From assembly GCA_003133225.1 (NCBI GenBank), contig PKWL01000014.1:1-64000 (forward strand): a stretch of 64,000 nt of DNA. Direction: 5' to 3'. The position numbers and the translations under genes are program-made. This DNA is from Janthinobacterium sp. (GTDB lineage Bacteria > Pseudomonadota > Gammaproteobacteria > Burkholderiales > Burkholderiaceae_D). The notes beneath the pieces were generated by a model, which did not search any database, had not been told where the DNA came from, and saw only the letters and a list, made by a program, of their open reading frames with translations. Below are positions 22,943-32,680 of the stretch, in pieces (position 1 is the first letter of the stretch; the number at the start of each line of letters is the position of its first letter).

Positions 22943-23150
22943 TGTGAATAAGTCCAAGGATATCCACAGGATGATTTGTGAGTAAGAGCAAATTTATCCC
23001 AACAGCAGCTTTTTATAAAGAATTTCTCCTTAAAAAATACACGTAATATGCAGATCTTATATTTGATATAAGGTCATGATTGTACGTATGAATTCCTACT
23101 TATCCACAGAAATTTCTACGTTTACTATTACTACTATTTATATATATCTC
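22943..23150 (+). other. Origin-like module B, second copy
   Basis: The same elements recur as in module A: TGTGAATAA at 22943 (matches TTATNCACA, reverse), ATATCCACA at 22960, TGTGAGTAA at 22977, AATACACG at 23036 and TTATCCACA at 23100. Offsets from the first box are 17, 34, 93 and 157 bases, against 17, 35, 93 and 157 in module A. Twelve bases after the last box is TTTACTATTACTACTATTTA running into TATATATC. The two modules start 748 bases apart, and the DNA between the shared elements has diverged. Confidence 0.8.
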
Positions 23151-23174
23151 TTTTATAAAACAACTAAAAAGCAA

Positions 23175-23206
23175 AAGGACACTCATTTTTCACCTTTAGT
23201 GTCCTT
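23175..23206. repeat. Hairpin next to origin-like module B
   Basis: AAGGACACT and AGTGTCCTT make a perfect 9-bp stem around a 14-base loop, beginning 25 bases after the AT-rich end of module B. No matching hairpin follows module A. It could be a terminator or a protein site at the origin edge. Confidence 0.55.
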
Positions 23207-23399
23207 CACCAAGAATGACGCCTATGGATCGACGATGGAATATGGCAATGTCTACCAGCGCTCAGCCCACTTAGTGGGACCCGTCACGACGTGGGCTACA
23301 CTTCGGTCAGAGGCAAGCCTTCGCGGGACGCCGTCAACGGCGCGAAGCAAGCGTAGCGCTCGATTTTGTCCAGGAACAAGCGACTCGTCATCCGCCAAG

Positions 23400-23870
23400 G
23401 CGCCGGACCAAGTTGACCGGGCGACGGCCGCCGCGCTACTGGGAGCGGGAGCGAGTCTGGCCCTGGTGGCGGGAGTGACGATATCGTAGCGTCGTCGCTC
23501 CCCTCGGACATGCTTTGCGAGGCATTGAACAGGTGAATTCAGGCGATTTGGCGGGGAGGATCACGGCGACAGGGTCAACCTGGGCGCGGGAGAAATTGCC
23601 GATGGCGTTCTCGACTTGTCGGCGCGTACCGAAGCGCAAGCGTCGAGCCTGGAAGAAACCGCTTCGGCCATGGAAGAGGAGACCATCACCGTCAAGCACA
23701 GCGCCGACCATGCCCATTTAGCGAGCGACTTGGTATTCGACTACGTCAGCCATCGCCATCAAAGGAAGCGCAGCGGTCAACCACGTCGTTGGCACGATAG
23801 ATTAGATTAAGGAAAGCTCGCACAGCGATGGACATGGAAAGAGTTTTAAACCAAATCCATGTAAAGAATG
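23400..23870 (+). pseudogene. Decayed methyl-accepting chemotaxis protein gene
   Basis: Pieces of one chemoreceptor appear in order in different frames. A hydrophobic run ALLGAGASLALVAGVTIS ends near 23490, the HAMP-like RGIEQVNSGDLAGRITATG lies near 23518-23575, and the signalling-domain start LSARTEAQASSLEETASAME lies near 23616-23675. Further on, AIKGSAAVNHVVGTID is followed by an in-frame stop and IKESS. The tip and the C-terminal half of the signalling domain are missing. It is a broken gene, not a functional receptor. Confidence 0.8.
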
Positions 23871-24272
23871 AAAAACGCATCCGCCGGGCGAACGGCGCGC
23901 CAGGTGACTGGGGTGCCGCAGTTCTTGAGAACTATTTGTTTTCCAAACTCATCCGACCCACCCTACAATGTCGATGCTGGGGCAATTGGTGTATAGCAAT
24001 ATGGCAACATCCACCTTGGCATGCCTCGATGATGGGTGGGGTGGATCGGAATGGAGCGGATTGATATAAGGGCGCAAAATCTACGACCGAAGCCACAAGC
24101 GCTCGCCGCTTGAGCGGCTCTGTCAGCGTGTTCGACAAGCAAGACGATAGGGCGCGATGGATCAAATTAGAAACTTGGCCCCATTCGCAGCGCCTGCTAA
24201 CTTAACGAGAGGAGCCTACCGCGGTCGTCGGCTTTCCTCATACCCCGGCATGAGTTTCTTGGAGCAGCTTTA

Positions 24273-25046
24273 ATGAGTTTGAATCAGAAAATAGTTTTGG
24301 GCGTGATTAGTGCACTAGCCGAAGAGCAGGAGGGGCTAGTGGAAGCCATGCAAGGCACCCGCAAGCTCTCGCATGGCTTACGTGAGTATAGTAGCGGCAC
24401 TTTATGGGGAACCGACGTCGTGTGCGTCCTGTCTCGTCTAGGCAAGGTCGCGGCGGCCATGACAGCCGCCATTCTTGTGGAAAAATTCAAGGTCACCCAC
24501 ATTGTGTTTACGGGAGTGGCCGGAAGTGCCGATGTTGGTGTCAGCGTTGGCGACTTGATCGTAGCTGAAGCTCTGGTTCAACACGATATGGATGCGCGTC
24601 CTCTCTTTCCCCGTTTCGAAGTGCCCTTGACGGGGCTCGCGAGCTTCCAATCGGACCTAAAACTGAGCGATCTGCTGGCAAATTCGGCAAAAGCCTTCCT
24701 TGACAAGGATCTTGCCAGCGTGATTAGCAATCTCGAATCCAAAGAATTTGGCTTGGAAAACCCCCGCCTGCACCGAGGTCTGATCGCCAGTGGCGATCAA
24801 TTTATCAACAGACGGGCGCATTTGGTCCAACTCAAGGATGCACTGCCGGAACTATTAGCCGTAGAAATGGAAGGAGCTGCCGTCGCCCAAGTTTGCTTTG
24901 AGCTAGGCATCCCTTTTGCGGTCATGCGCACGATTTCGGACAATGCGAACGAAGACGCGGCCGTTGATTTTATGCGATTTGTAAAAACAGTCGCATCCCG
25001 TTATGCGTTTTGCGTCGTCAAACGCCTGTGTGAGAGCCTCACGTAA
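24273..25046 (+). CDS. 5'-methylthioadenosine/S-adenosylhomocysteine nucleosidase
   Basis: 257-residue protein of the MTA/SAH nucleosidase (PNP/UDP phosphorylase) fold. The opening LGVISALAEEQEGLVEAM, the VFTGVAGSADVGVSVGDLIV turn, AVEMEGAAVAQVC and the catalytic Asp in RTISDNANEDA match the family. It would cleave adenine from methylthioadenosine and S-adenosylhomocysteine, serving methionine salvage and, in some species, AI-2 synthesis. A GGAG ribosome site lies about nine bases before the ATG. Slightly longer than the E. coli enzyme. Confidence 0.92.
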   Translation: MSLNQKIVLGVISALAEEQEGLVEAMQGTRKLSHGLREYSSGTLWGTDVVCVLSRLGKVAAAMTAAILVEKFKVTHIVFTGVAGSADVGVSVGDLIVAEALVQHDMDARPLFPRFEVPLTGLASFQSDLKLSDLLANSAKAFLDKDLASVISNLESKEFGLENPRLHRGLIASGDQFINRRAHLVQLKDALPELLAVEMEGAAVAQVCFELGIPFAVMRTISDNANEDAAVDFMRFVKTVASRYAFCVVKRLCESLT

Positions 25047-25144
25047 TGCAGCCAAGACCGGGTTCGGATTCTCATCTGAATAGGGGTCAGAAAAAGGGCC
25101 CGCAACATCGGCCTAGCTAACGACCAATTGCTAGCGTCTTTTGT

Positions 25145-28100
25145 TTATGCGCCCAAGGTCATCAAGCTGGCGTTGCCGCCGGCCGCCGTCGTATTGATGC
25201 ACAAGGCCCGCTCGGTGATCAAGCGCCACAAGGGAATGGCCTCCCCTTCCGTGGTGCTAATCGTGCTTACCAAAGCTCCTTCGCGGGCCGCCAGCGCCAA
25301 TTGAATGTTGCCGCCCGTCGCATCAATCATCGCGATTTGGAATACATCGGCGCACGCATCAATATCGCTAACATACATAATGCGGTCTTTCACGGCTGCC
25401 GGCAATCCTGCCGGGATAAGGGCATTTGTTGGTCCCACCACGATGGCCTTGTTGCCCGTGGCCAGAGCGGCCGCCAGCTGGTTTAGCAGCACGCCGATGG
25501 TTGAAGCGACGCACACAACAGCGCCGCGCGCGACGAAACTGAGCGTATTGCGCTCGCCGGTCGGGCCGGGCAAAACCAGCGTCGTACCGAGCAAGCTGGT
25601 GCGCATATACTGATCGGCCAGTTTGACGATGTGTTCATGACCGTGCATCTTAGCCCAAACTTGTAAAGCCTCGAGCGCTGGCGTCGCCTGGCGTTCGTGT
25701 TGGGCTGGTGCGGCGGCGCTTTTTTGCAAACGTTGCAGGTAAAGGGGACCACCCGCTTTCGGGCCAGTGCCTGATTTGCCCTCACCCCCAAATGGCTGCA
25801 CGCCGACAACCGCACCGACAATGTTGCGGTTCACGTAAATATTTCCCACGTGCGCATGGGTGGAGATAAAGTCGATGGTCTCGTCGATGCGCGAATGGAT
25901 GCCCAGCGTCAGCCCATAACGGCTGCGGTTAATTTCCTCGATCACGCTCGGTAAATCGGCGCGCCGATAACGGATCACATGCAGTACCGGCCCAAATACT
26001 TCGTGCTTCAATTCCTGCAGCGATTTGATTTCAAGTAAGGTGGGCGCAACGAACGTGCCGTTCGCCGTGGGCAAATCGAGGGAAAAATGGCTAACGGCCG
26101 TCATTTTCATTTTTTCGATATGTGCTTGCAGGTTTTTTTGCGCTTCGGCATCAATGACGGGGCCGATATCGGTGGCTAGGCGATCCGGATTACCAACTGT
26201 CAATTCGAGCATGGCGCCTTTGAGCATCTTGATGGTCTTTTCGGCAATTTCCTCTTGCAGGAACAAAACGCGCAAGGCTGAACAACGTTGGCCCGCGCTG
26301 TCGAAGGCGGAGGAGATGGCGTCTTCAACCACTTGCTCGGGCAAGGCGGAGGAATCGACGATCAACGCATTTTGCCCGCCAGTTTCCGCGATCAAGGGAA
26401 TGTCCGTTAATTCATCGACGGCCCGCTGCGCCAAGGTGCGGTTAATTAGTTGGGCCACTTCGGTCGAGCCTGTAAAAATAACGCCCTTGATGCGATGATC
26501 GCGACACAAGCCGGCGCCTATCACTTCGCCTTTACCGGGTAAGAATTGTAATGCGCCCCGCGGAACGCCGGCTTCATGCAGCAATTGGACGGCGCGGTAG
26601 GCGATCAAGGGTGTCTGTTCCGCCGCTTTTGCCAGCACCACGTTGCCGGCAGCTAGGGCGGCGCCCACCTGGCCGGTAAAAATAGCGAGTGGAAAATTCC
26701 ACGGACTGATGCAGGCGACGGGACCCAACGCCTGCAGGCGCCGTGTGCTTTGCACTTGCGATGCGTAGTAGCGCAAAAAGTCGACCGCTTCGCGCACTTC
26801 GGCCACTGCGTTGGGTAACGATTTCCCCGCTTCGCGGATCGCCAGCGCCATCAATTCCACCCGATGCAACTCAAACAGATCGGCCGCGCGCATGAGGGCG
26901 GCGGCGCGCAGCGAAGGTTCGGTGGTTTGCCAATCCATAGCGTAAGCGTTGGCACTGCACAATGCCGTTTCAACATCCGCGATGCTAGCTTCGCTGACAT
27001 GACCGACGACATCGTCATGCTGAGCCGGGTTGCGTACCGCTTGCGGCGCCGCAGCGCTGGTGATCGCGCCATCGATTAGGGGGGTGGCATGCCAGGTGCG
27101 CGGTTCAGCTAGCGCGCTCGCCAAGTCGCGCAGCGCGTCTTCGTCGGTCAGATCAATGCCGGCGGAATTTTTACGCTCGCGGAACATGGCGAGCGGCAAG
27201 GCGATCGCTGCGTGCGGCGCGCCGCCCTGTTGGCGGGCGCTTTCGAACGGATCCTGGATCAGAGTTTCAATCGAGATTTTTTCGTCGACAATTTGATTGA
27301 CAAACGATGAGTTGGCGCCGTTCTCGAGCAAGCGGCGAACCAAATATGCGAGCAAGGTTTCATGGGAACCGACGGGCGCATAAATGCGGCAAGGGGTGGC
27401 GAGATTTTCCGTTCCAACCACCTGATCGTACAAGGTTTCGCCCATCCCATGCAGGCATTGGAATTCATAATCGTCGATGCCGCTGCGTTTGGCCCAAGTA
27501 TAAATGACCGACAAGGTCTGCGCATTATGCGTGGCAAATTGAGGATAAATGACGGCGGTCGCGCCCAACAGTTTCCGCGCGCATACGAGATACGACACGT
27601 CCGTGTAGACCTTGCGCGTATAGACCGGATAGCTGCTCATGCCTTCGACTTGGGCGTGCTTGATTTCCGCATCCCAATAGGCGCCCTTCACCAGACGTAC
27701 CATGAACTTCCGGCCGCTGCGCTGGGCCAAGTCGATCAGGTAATCGATGACGAACGGGCAGCGCTTTTGATAGGCTTGAACCACATATCCGATGCCGTCG
27801 AAACCAGCCAGTTCAGGATCGAAGGCCAAGGCTTCCATCAGATCGAGCGATAGTTCCAGGCGCTCTGCCTCTTCCGCATCGATATTGATACCGATATCGT
27901 ATTTTTTAGCCAGTAAGGCCAACGCCTTGATACGCGGCAGCAACTGTTGCATCACGCGTGCATGTTGGGCCCGGCTGTAGCGCGCGTGTAGGGCCGACAA
28001 TTTCACGGAAATGCCAGGGCCTTGTTTGATGCCGCGGCCGTTTGAGGCGAGGCCGATGGCGTGGATCGCACTTTCGTAGGACGCGTAATAATTAGCTGCA

Positions 28101-28792
28101 TCGGCCTCGGTCATAGCCGCTTCGCCTAGCATATCGTAGGAATAACGATAGCCGTGCGCTTCGTTGTCGCGGCTGTTCTTGAGTGCGCTATCGATGGTTT
28201 GGCCGGTGACGAACTGATTGCCCAGCATGCGCATGGCCAAATCGACGCCCTTGCGGATCAACGGTTCGCCGCCCTTGGTAATGAGCTTTGAGAGGGCCGA
28301 ACCGAGACCATTTTCGCTGCTGGTGCCGACCAGTTTGCCGGTAATGAGCAAACCCCAAGTGGCCGCGTTGACAAAAAGAGAAGGTGATTCACCCAGATGT
28401 TTGCGCCAGTCGCCCTTGCTGATCTTGTCGGCGATCAGGCGGTCGGCGGTCTGACTGTCGGGAATGCGCAACAGCGCCTCGGCCAAGCACATCAAAGCCA
28501 CGCCTTCTTCCGACGACAATGAAAATTCATGCATCAGCGCATCCACGCCGGACGCGCGCGTGCGTTTATCCCGCACCGCCGCCACTAATTTATGGGCCAG
28601 CTTTTGCGCTTCGAGCTGGCTGGAGCTGGCGCCCTCGTTTACTTGGCTTAGCAGCCATTTTACGGCGCCCGGTTCATCCGGGCGGTAGGCGGCAGTGATG
28701 GCGGCGCGCAAAGGGCTTGGCTCGCGCAAGACTTCTGCCTTGAGGGCCGCGAAGGGAAACAGGGACGAAGCCAGGGGGGCTGTAGGTTGCAT
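25145..28792 (-). CDS. putA: Bifunctional proline dehydrogenase / P5C dehydrogenase PutA
   Basis: 1215-residue PutA that oxidises proline to glutamate. The FAD-binding proline dehydrogenase part has RLVKGAYWDAEIKHAQ near residues 367-382 and QCLHGMGETLYDQV. The aldehyde dehydrogenase part has the motif IAETGGQNALIVDSS and the catalytic Cys in GQRCSALRV. The N-terminus starts directly with the linker domain and lacks the ribbon-helix-helix DNA-binding domain of E. coli PutA, so this enzyme should not be its own repressor. A divergent Lrp-type regulator 213 bases upstream probably controls it. Confidence 0.96.
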   Translation of the reverse strand: MQPTAPLASSLFPFAALKAEVLREPSPLRAAITAAYRPDEPGAVKWLLSQVNEGASSSQLEAQKLAHKLVAAVRDKRTRASGVDALMHEFSLSSEEGVALMCLAEALLRIPDSQTADRLIADKISKGDWRKHLGESPSLFVNAATWGLLITGKLVGTSSENGLGSALSKLITKGGEPLIRKGVDLAMRMLGNQFVTGQTIDSALKNSRDNEAHGYRYSYDMLGEAAMTEADAANYYASYESAIHAIGLASNGRGIKQGPGISVKLSALHARYSRAQHARVMQQLLPRIKALALLAKKYDIGINIDAEEAERLELSLDLMEALAFDPELAGFDGIGYVVQAYQKRCPFVIDYLIDLAQRSGRKFMVRLVKGAYWDAEIKHAQVEGMSSYPVYTRKVYTDVSYLVCARKLLGATAVIYPQFATHNAQTLSVIYTWAKRSGIDDYEFQCLHGMGETLYDQVVGTENLATPCRIYAPVGSHETLLAYLVRRLLENGANSSFVNQIVDEKISIETLIQDPFESARQQGGAPHAAIALPLAMFRERKNSAGIDLTDEDALRDLASALAEPRTWHATPLIDGAITSAAAPQAVRNPAQHDDVVGHVSEASIADVETALCSANAYAMDWQTTEPSLRAAALMRAADLFELHRVELMALAIREAGKSLPNAVAEVREAVDFLRYYASQVQSTRRLQALGPVACISPWNFPLAIFTGQVGAALAAGNVVLAKAAEQTPLIAYRAVQLLHEAGVPRGALQFLPGKGEVIGAGLCRDHRIKGVIFTGSTEVAQLINRTLAQRAVDELTDIPLIAETGGQNALIVDSSALPEQVVEDAISSAFDSAGQRCSALRVLFLQEEIAEKTIKMLKGAMLELTVGNPDRLATDIGPVIDAEAQKNLQAHIEKMKMTAVSHFSLDLPTANGTFVAPTLLEIKSLQELKHEVFGPVLHVIRYRRADLPSVIEEINRSRYGLTLGIHSRIDETIDFISTHAHVGNIYVNRNIVGAVVGVQPFGGEGKSGTGPKAGGPLYLQRLQKSAAAPAQHERQATPALEALQVWAKMHGHEHIVKLADQYMRTSLLGTTLVLPGPTGERNTLSFVARGAVVCVASTIGVLLNQLAAALATGNKAIVVGPTNALIPAGLPAAVKDRIMYVSDIDACADVFQIAMIDATGGNIQLALAAREGALVSTISTTEGEAIPLWRLITERALCINTTAAGGNASLMTLGA

Positions 28793-29005
28793 GACGGGTT
28801 CTTTTCAAAATTAAGGAAACAACGACGCCGGACGGCTTCATGTGCCCGTCAAAGCTGGAGTTCGCGGGCAGATAAGGTGACGGCAAGATGATTCGATTGT
28901 AAGACGAATTCTCATGGATTAATTTTGGTATTACAGGGCGCTAGCAATACATTGTTTTTGATGAGACAATTTAACCAAATAAAATTTTTTCGGAGATCCC
29001 CCGTC

Positions 29006-29461
29006 ATGCTGGACAAAATAAGTAAAAAAATTCTGATGGAGTTGCAAAACGATGGACGCATCAGCAACGTCGAGTTGGCCGCGCGCGTGAATCTATCGCC
29101 TGCGGCCTGCCTGGAGCGGGTCCGCAAGCTCCACGAGTCACGCTACATCATGGGTTATACGGCCCAGCTAAATCCGCAATTGCTCGACGTTTCCCTGCTG
29201 GTGTTTATCGAAGTGGTGCTGGACCGAACGACGCCGGAAGTGTTCGATACCTTCAGGCATAGCGTGCAAACCATCCCGGAGGTGCTGGAATGCCACATGG
29301 TGGCCGGGGGGTTTGATTATCTGGTCAAGGCGCGGGTCAAGGACATGGCAGCTTACCGCGAATTTTTGGGCAAAACCCTGCTCCAAAAAGGGGTGCGTGA
29401 AACCCACACCTACGCGGTGATGGAAGAGGTAAAAAGCACGACGAAATTGCCGATCAGGTGA
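29006..29461 (+). CDS. Lrp/AsnC family regulator, probable putA activator
   Basis: 151-residue Lrp/AsnC regulator. The N-terminal helix-turn-helix spans ISKKILMELQNDGRISNVEL through SPAACLERVRKL, and the C-terminal ligand (RAM) domain includes VLECHMVAGGFDYLVKARV. The start chosen is the ATG giving MLDKISKK, with GGAG eleven bases upstream; the longer open frame upstream has no family match. It is divergent from putA, the arrangement of PutR/BkdR-type activators that respond to proline. Confidence 0.93.
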   Translation: MLDKISKKILMELQNDGRISNVELAARVNLSPAACLERVRKLHESRYIMGYTAQLNPQLLDVSLLVFIEVVLDRTTPEVFDTFRHSVQTIPEVLECHMVAGGFDYLVKARVKDMAAYREFLGKTLLQKGVRETHTYAVMEEVKSTTKLPIR

Positions 29462-29643
29462 ATACGAAATCGCGTAATGCGAAAAAAGTTGCCTGCCAGA
29501 ACTACTTATTGTACAGTTGCTGAATGCGACAACGCGCCAGACGTTGATGCCAGAAATAGGAGCGCTCTGTTCTTTTTTGTTGAAAAAGACAGGATGGGTA
29601 GGCGCCACGGCGGCCGTTGGGCAACCATGCGTGGGGGAGACAA

Positions 29644-31204
29644 ATGAAGCTGTTACACCGACCAATGTTGCGTTTTATTGCATTAACGCTGGTGGCGATG
29701 GCGCTCGCAGCGGGCCTGGTTTGCCTATTACAACTGGCCCAGGGAGGGCCGGCCAGCGCCCTCGGCTGCGCCACCCTGGCGGCCGCGCTCGGCGCCGCGA
29801 TCATGGCTCTGGCCGGGCGCGGGGCCGATCAAGGGGGGGCAGCAATTTGCCGACATCGTGGGCCAAGCGATCGATGACATCATGATCGGCGCCGCCGAGA
29901 CCTCGCATTTTGTCGATTCGGTCAACCAGAAGATCGGTCACGATGTTCAAACCGCCAGCGTGATCGTTGCCAGTTCGGCCCAGAATTTGCACACGACAGA
30001 ACAGATTGCCGCCAATGCGCAGCGGGCAGCCAAGACTGCCGCCCAGGTGCGCATGGAAAGCGTGGCCGGGCGCGCCGAAGTCGATCAGGGATTACAGAGA
30101 ATTAGCAGCGCCCGGAGCGACGCGCAATCGGCTTCGTGCTCAATGAGCGCCTTGCAGGAAAAATCGCGTCGCATTTACGGTTTTACGCAAACCATCACGG
30201 AAATCTCGGCGCGCACCAATTTGCTGGCCTTGAACGCGGCGATCGAAGCGGCGCGCGCGGGCGAGCATGGGCGCGGTTTTGCTGTCGTGGCCGGCGAAGT
30301 GCGGCAACTGGCCCAGCGCACCAAGGAAGCGACCGATGAGATCGGCCAGATGGTACGGGAAATCAATGAACAGGCTGAAAACGCGGCGCTGGGAATGAGC
30401 TCGTTGGCCAACGGCGTGAGCGCAGCGGCGAAAAACATTGAAAGAGTGCACGGCTTTTTGATCAATATCGAGCGCTCTGCGGGGGCATCGGAAGACGAAA
30501 GCGGGCAAATTGCAAGCGCCTCGCGCCAGCATGTGGAGGTTGCCAAGGGGATCGCCGATGCAATTGCCCAGATCCGCGACAGCATGTTCTCAACGGACGC
30601 CGAACTGCCGCGTGCGACTAGTTCGGCCATGGCATTGGCGGAACGGGCCGAAGCCATGGCCTGCGCGCTCGGGCAAACCTCGGTCGCAACGCCGCATGAT
30701 GCGATCCGGCTAGCTGCCCAGGCCGCCGCCAAGGAAGTGGGCCGGATTTTCACGGCGGCTATTGCAACTGGAAAGATCACGCGCGAAGCCCTGTTCGACC
30801 GCCGCTACTTGCTGATCCCGGATACCGACCCGCCCAAGCACAGGACGAAATTCGATGCCTTTACTGACTGCGCTTTGCCGCCCTTACAGGAGAGCTTGCT
30901 GCTGGCGATGCCGCAGCTGGCGTACGCCGGCGCCGTCGACAACAATGGCTATTTCCCGACGCATAATAAAAAATTCTCTCAGCCATTGACGGGCGATTAC
31001 GCTGTCGATATCGCTCACAATCGCACCAAGCGCATCTTCAACGATCGCACTGGGGCGCGCTGTGGTTCCAACACCCAACCGTTCTTGCTGCAAACGTATA
31101 AACGGGATACGGGCGAAGTGATGCACGATTTGTCGGCGCCCATTTTTGTTGACGGGAAGCACTGGGGCGGCTTTCGCATCGGTTACCGCTCAAGCCACAT
31201 TTAA
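29644..31204 (+). pseudogene. Chemoreceptor-like gene split by a frameshift in a G7 run
   Basis: The N-terminal frame (from [20 protein letters not shown]) encodes two hydrophobic segments and runs off frame at a run of seven G at 29833-29839. With six G the frame joins [18 protein letters not shown] and continues for about 450 codons to 31204. That part has a full MCP signalling tip ([38 protein letters not shown]) and a C-terminal extension ending in [10 protein letters not shown]. The region after the break also holds in-frame ATG codons from 29858, so a soluble receptor could still be made. It may be a phase-variable gene, a recent mutation or a sequencing error. Confidence 0.8.
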
Positions 31205-31209
31205 GGCCC

Positions 31210-32184
31210 TTAGGCGTTGTCGGCCTTGGGCGAGATTGAGTTCCCTGTCGCCGTGCGCAGCATGACGGTATTCATGCTTTCGAGGTGGCTGCGCAACCAG
31301 CGATGGGCCGGGCTGCGCGCTTCGCGTTCGTGCCAAAGCATATCGAGGTGAACCGCCGGCATCGGGAACGGCAATTCCTTGTACAACAACGCTTCCGTCA
31401 TGCCGGTCGAAGCAATCAGGTGGCGTGGCAACACGGTGATCAAATCCGAGTTCGCCACCACGCGCCCGGCCGTAAAAAACTGGTTAACCGTCAGCAAGAT
31501 GCGGCGCTCGCGCCGGATTTGGGTCAACGCTTCATCAACCAAGCCGTGCGCGCGGCCGGAAAAGCTGACCAGTAAATGATTCGCCGCGCAATAGTCGTCG
31601 AGCGTCAGTTCGCCCTTGGCGAGCGGATGCTGGCGCCGCATCACGCATACATATTGTCCCGAGTACAAGCGCTCATGACGGATTGGAGAGCTGGTGTCGC
31701 TTGACAGTTGGGCCGCCACGCCGGGGAAAAAGCCGACCGCGAGGTCGACATCGCCGCGCAACAACATCGGACGCGGCTCGCGCGTGGTCAATGGCACCAT
31801 GCGCACGTTGACTCCGGGCGCTTCACTTTCGATCGAGCGCATCAGCGACGGCAGCCAGAATGCCGCCGTGGCGTCCGCCATGGCCATTCTGAAAGTGGCG
31901 TGAGCCTTGGAAACATCAAAAATTTGCGGTGTCACGGCTGCTTCCAAGCTGGCCAGCGCCGCGCGCACGGATGGCCACAAGGCTTCTGCCCGCGGCGTTG
32001 GCTTTACGCCGTACGCAGTGCGTATCAATAATTCATCACCCAAGCTTTCGCGCAAACGCTTGATTGCATTTGACACGGCCGGCTGCGTCATCGCCAGATG
32101 CCCGGACGCGCGCGTCAGGTTTTGTTCGGTCATCACTGCGTCGAAGACACGCAACAGGTTCAAATCCAACGTTAGGAAACTCAT
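31210..32184 (-). CDS. LysR family transcriptional regulator
   Basis: 324-residue LysR-type regulator. The N-terminal winged helix-turn-helix includes LNLLRVFDAVMTEQNLTRAS and MTQPAVSNAIKRLRESLG. The C-terminal part is a periplasmic-binding-like effector domain. The start MSFLTLDLNLL was chosen because the family helix begins there; an upstream in-frame start would add 35 atypical residues. It converges with the chemoreceptor gene, leaving only five bases between stops. The target genes cannot be told from the context. Confidence 0.93.
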   Translation of the reverse strand: MSFLTLDLNLLRVFDAVMTEQNLTRASGHLAMTQPAVSNAIKRLRESLGDELLIRTAYGVKPTPRAEALWPSVRAALASLEAAVTPQIFDVSKAHATFRMAMADATAAFWLPSLMRSIESEAPGVNVRMVPLTTREPRPMLLRGDVDLAVGFFPGVAAQLSSDTSSPIRHERLYSGQYVCVMRRQHPLAKGELTLDDYCAANHLLVSFSGRAHGLVDEALTQIRRERRILLTVNQFFTAGRVVANSDLITVLPRHLIASTGMTEALLYKELPFPMPAVHLDMLWHEREARSPAHRWLRSHLESMNTVMLRTATGNSISPKADNA

Positions 32185-32374
32185 GGCAGCCCAAAAAAGT
32201 TGAGATGGGAAAGGTAATAAAAAGACCACGAAAAGTTCTTGGCCCCGCTTCAGGTGGGACAAACCACACGCAAAACATTCACATCCCATATAAATGGTAT
32301 CAAATAATGGAATTAGATTTATATGTTGCGCCGCACTATAGTTGCGTCACCGATTCTATAATCATTGGAATACC

Positions 32375-32680
32375 ATGTCTACTGTGATCTCCTCCATTCC
32401 CGCAGCGCTGGCGTTTGTCTTGGATATGCCTATCCTGCGCGCCGTGCAAACGCTGGCAACGCTCACCTTGGCCGCCGCCCTCCTGGTCTTGTTCAAACCG
32501 CTGTTGAGCGGAGTGGCGCGCGCCCTGTTGCTGCTTGTGAGACCGAAACGCAGCAAGGAAGAGCGCCTGGCACGCAGTCAAATGAAGGATGCGATGATGC
32601 TCATTCGGATGTTAAACAAGATGGACGGCTGCGCGCCCAGCCACGCGGCCGAACTGCGCGCCCAAGCGTCGCGCGGCTAA
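32375..32680 (+). CDS. Small membrane protein of unknown function
   Basis: 101 residues from MSTVISSIPAALAFV. One or two hydrophobic segments cover about residues 20-58 (LRAVQTLATLTLAAALLVLF and VARALLLLV), followed by a basic, charged tail with KRSKEERLARSQMKDAMMLI. No family was recognised. It is transcribed divergently from the LysR gene with 190 bases between starts, and codon use looks like the neighbours. Confidence 0.6.
   Translation: MSTVISSIPAALAFVLDMPILRAVQTLATLTLAAALLVLFKPLLSGVARALLLLVRPKRSKEERLARSQMKDAMMLIRMLNKMDGCAPSHAAELRAQASRG

Larger units (their letters stand above)
21745..24272. other. Gene-poor stretch holding the candidate origin and a chemoreceptor relic
   Basis: These 2.5 kb carry no intact gene. 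They contain two copies of an origin-like module (22195-22400 and 22943-23150), a 27-base direct repeat between them, a hairpin at 23175-23206 and a decayed chemoreceptor gene near 23400-23870. The rest, including 23870-24260, shows nothing recognisable. Confidence 0.7.

Noticed and set aside
25047-25144. tRNA-like sequence GGTTCGGATTC near 25066
   Set aside because: No acceptor, D or anticodon stems could be formed around it.
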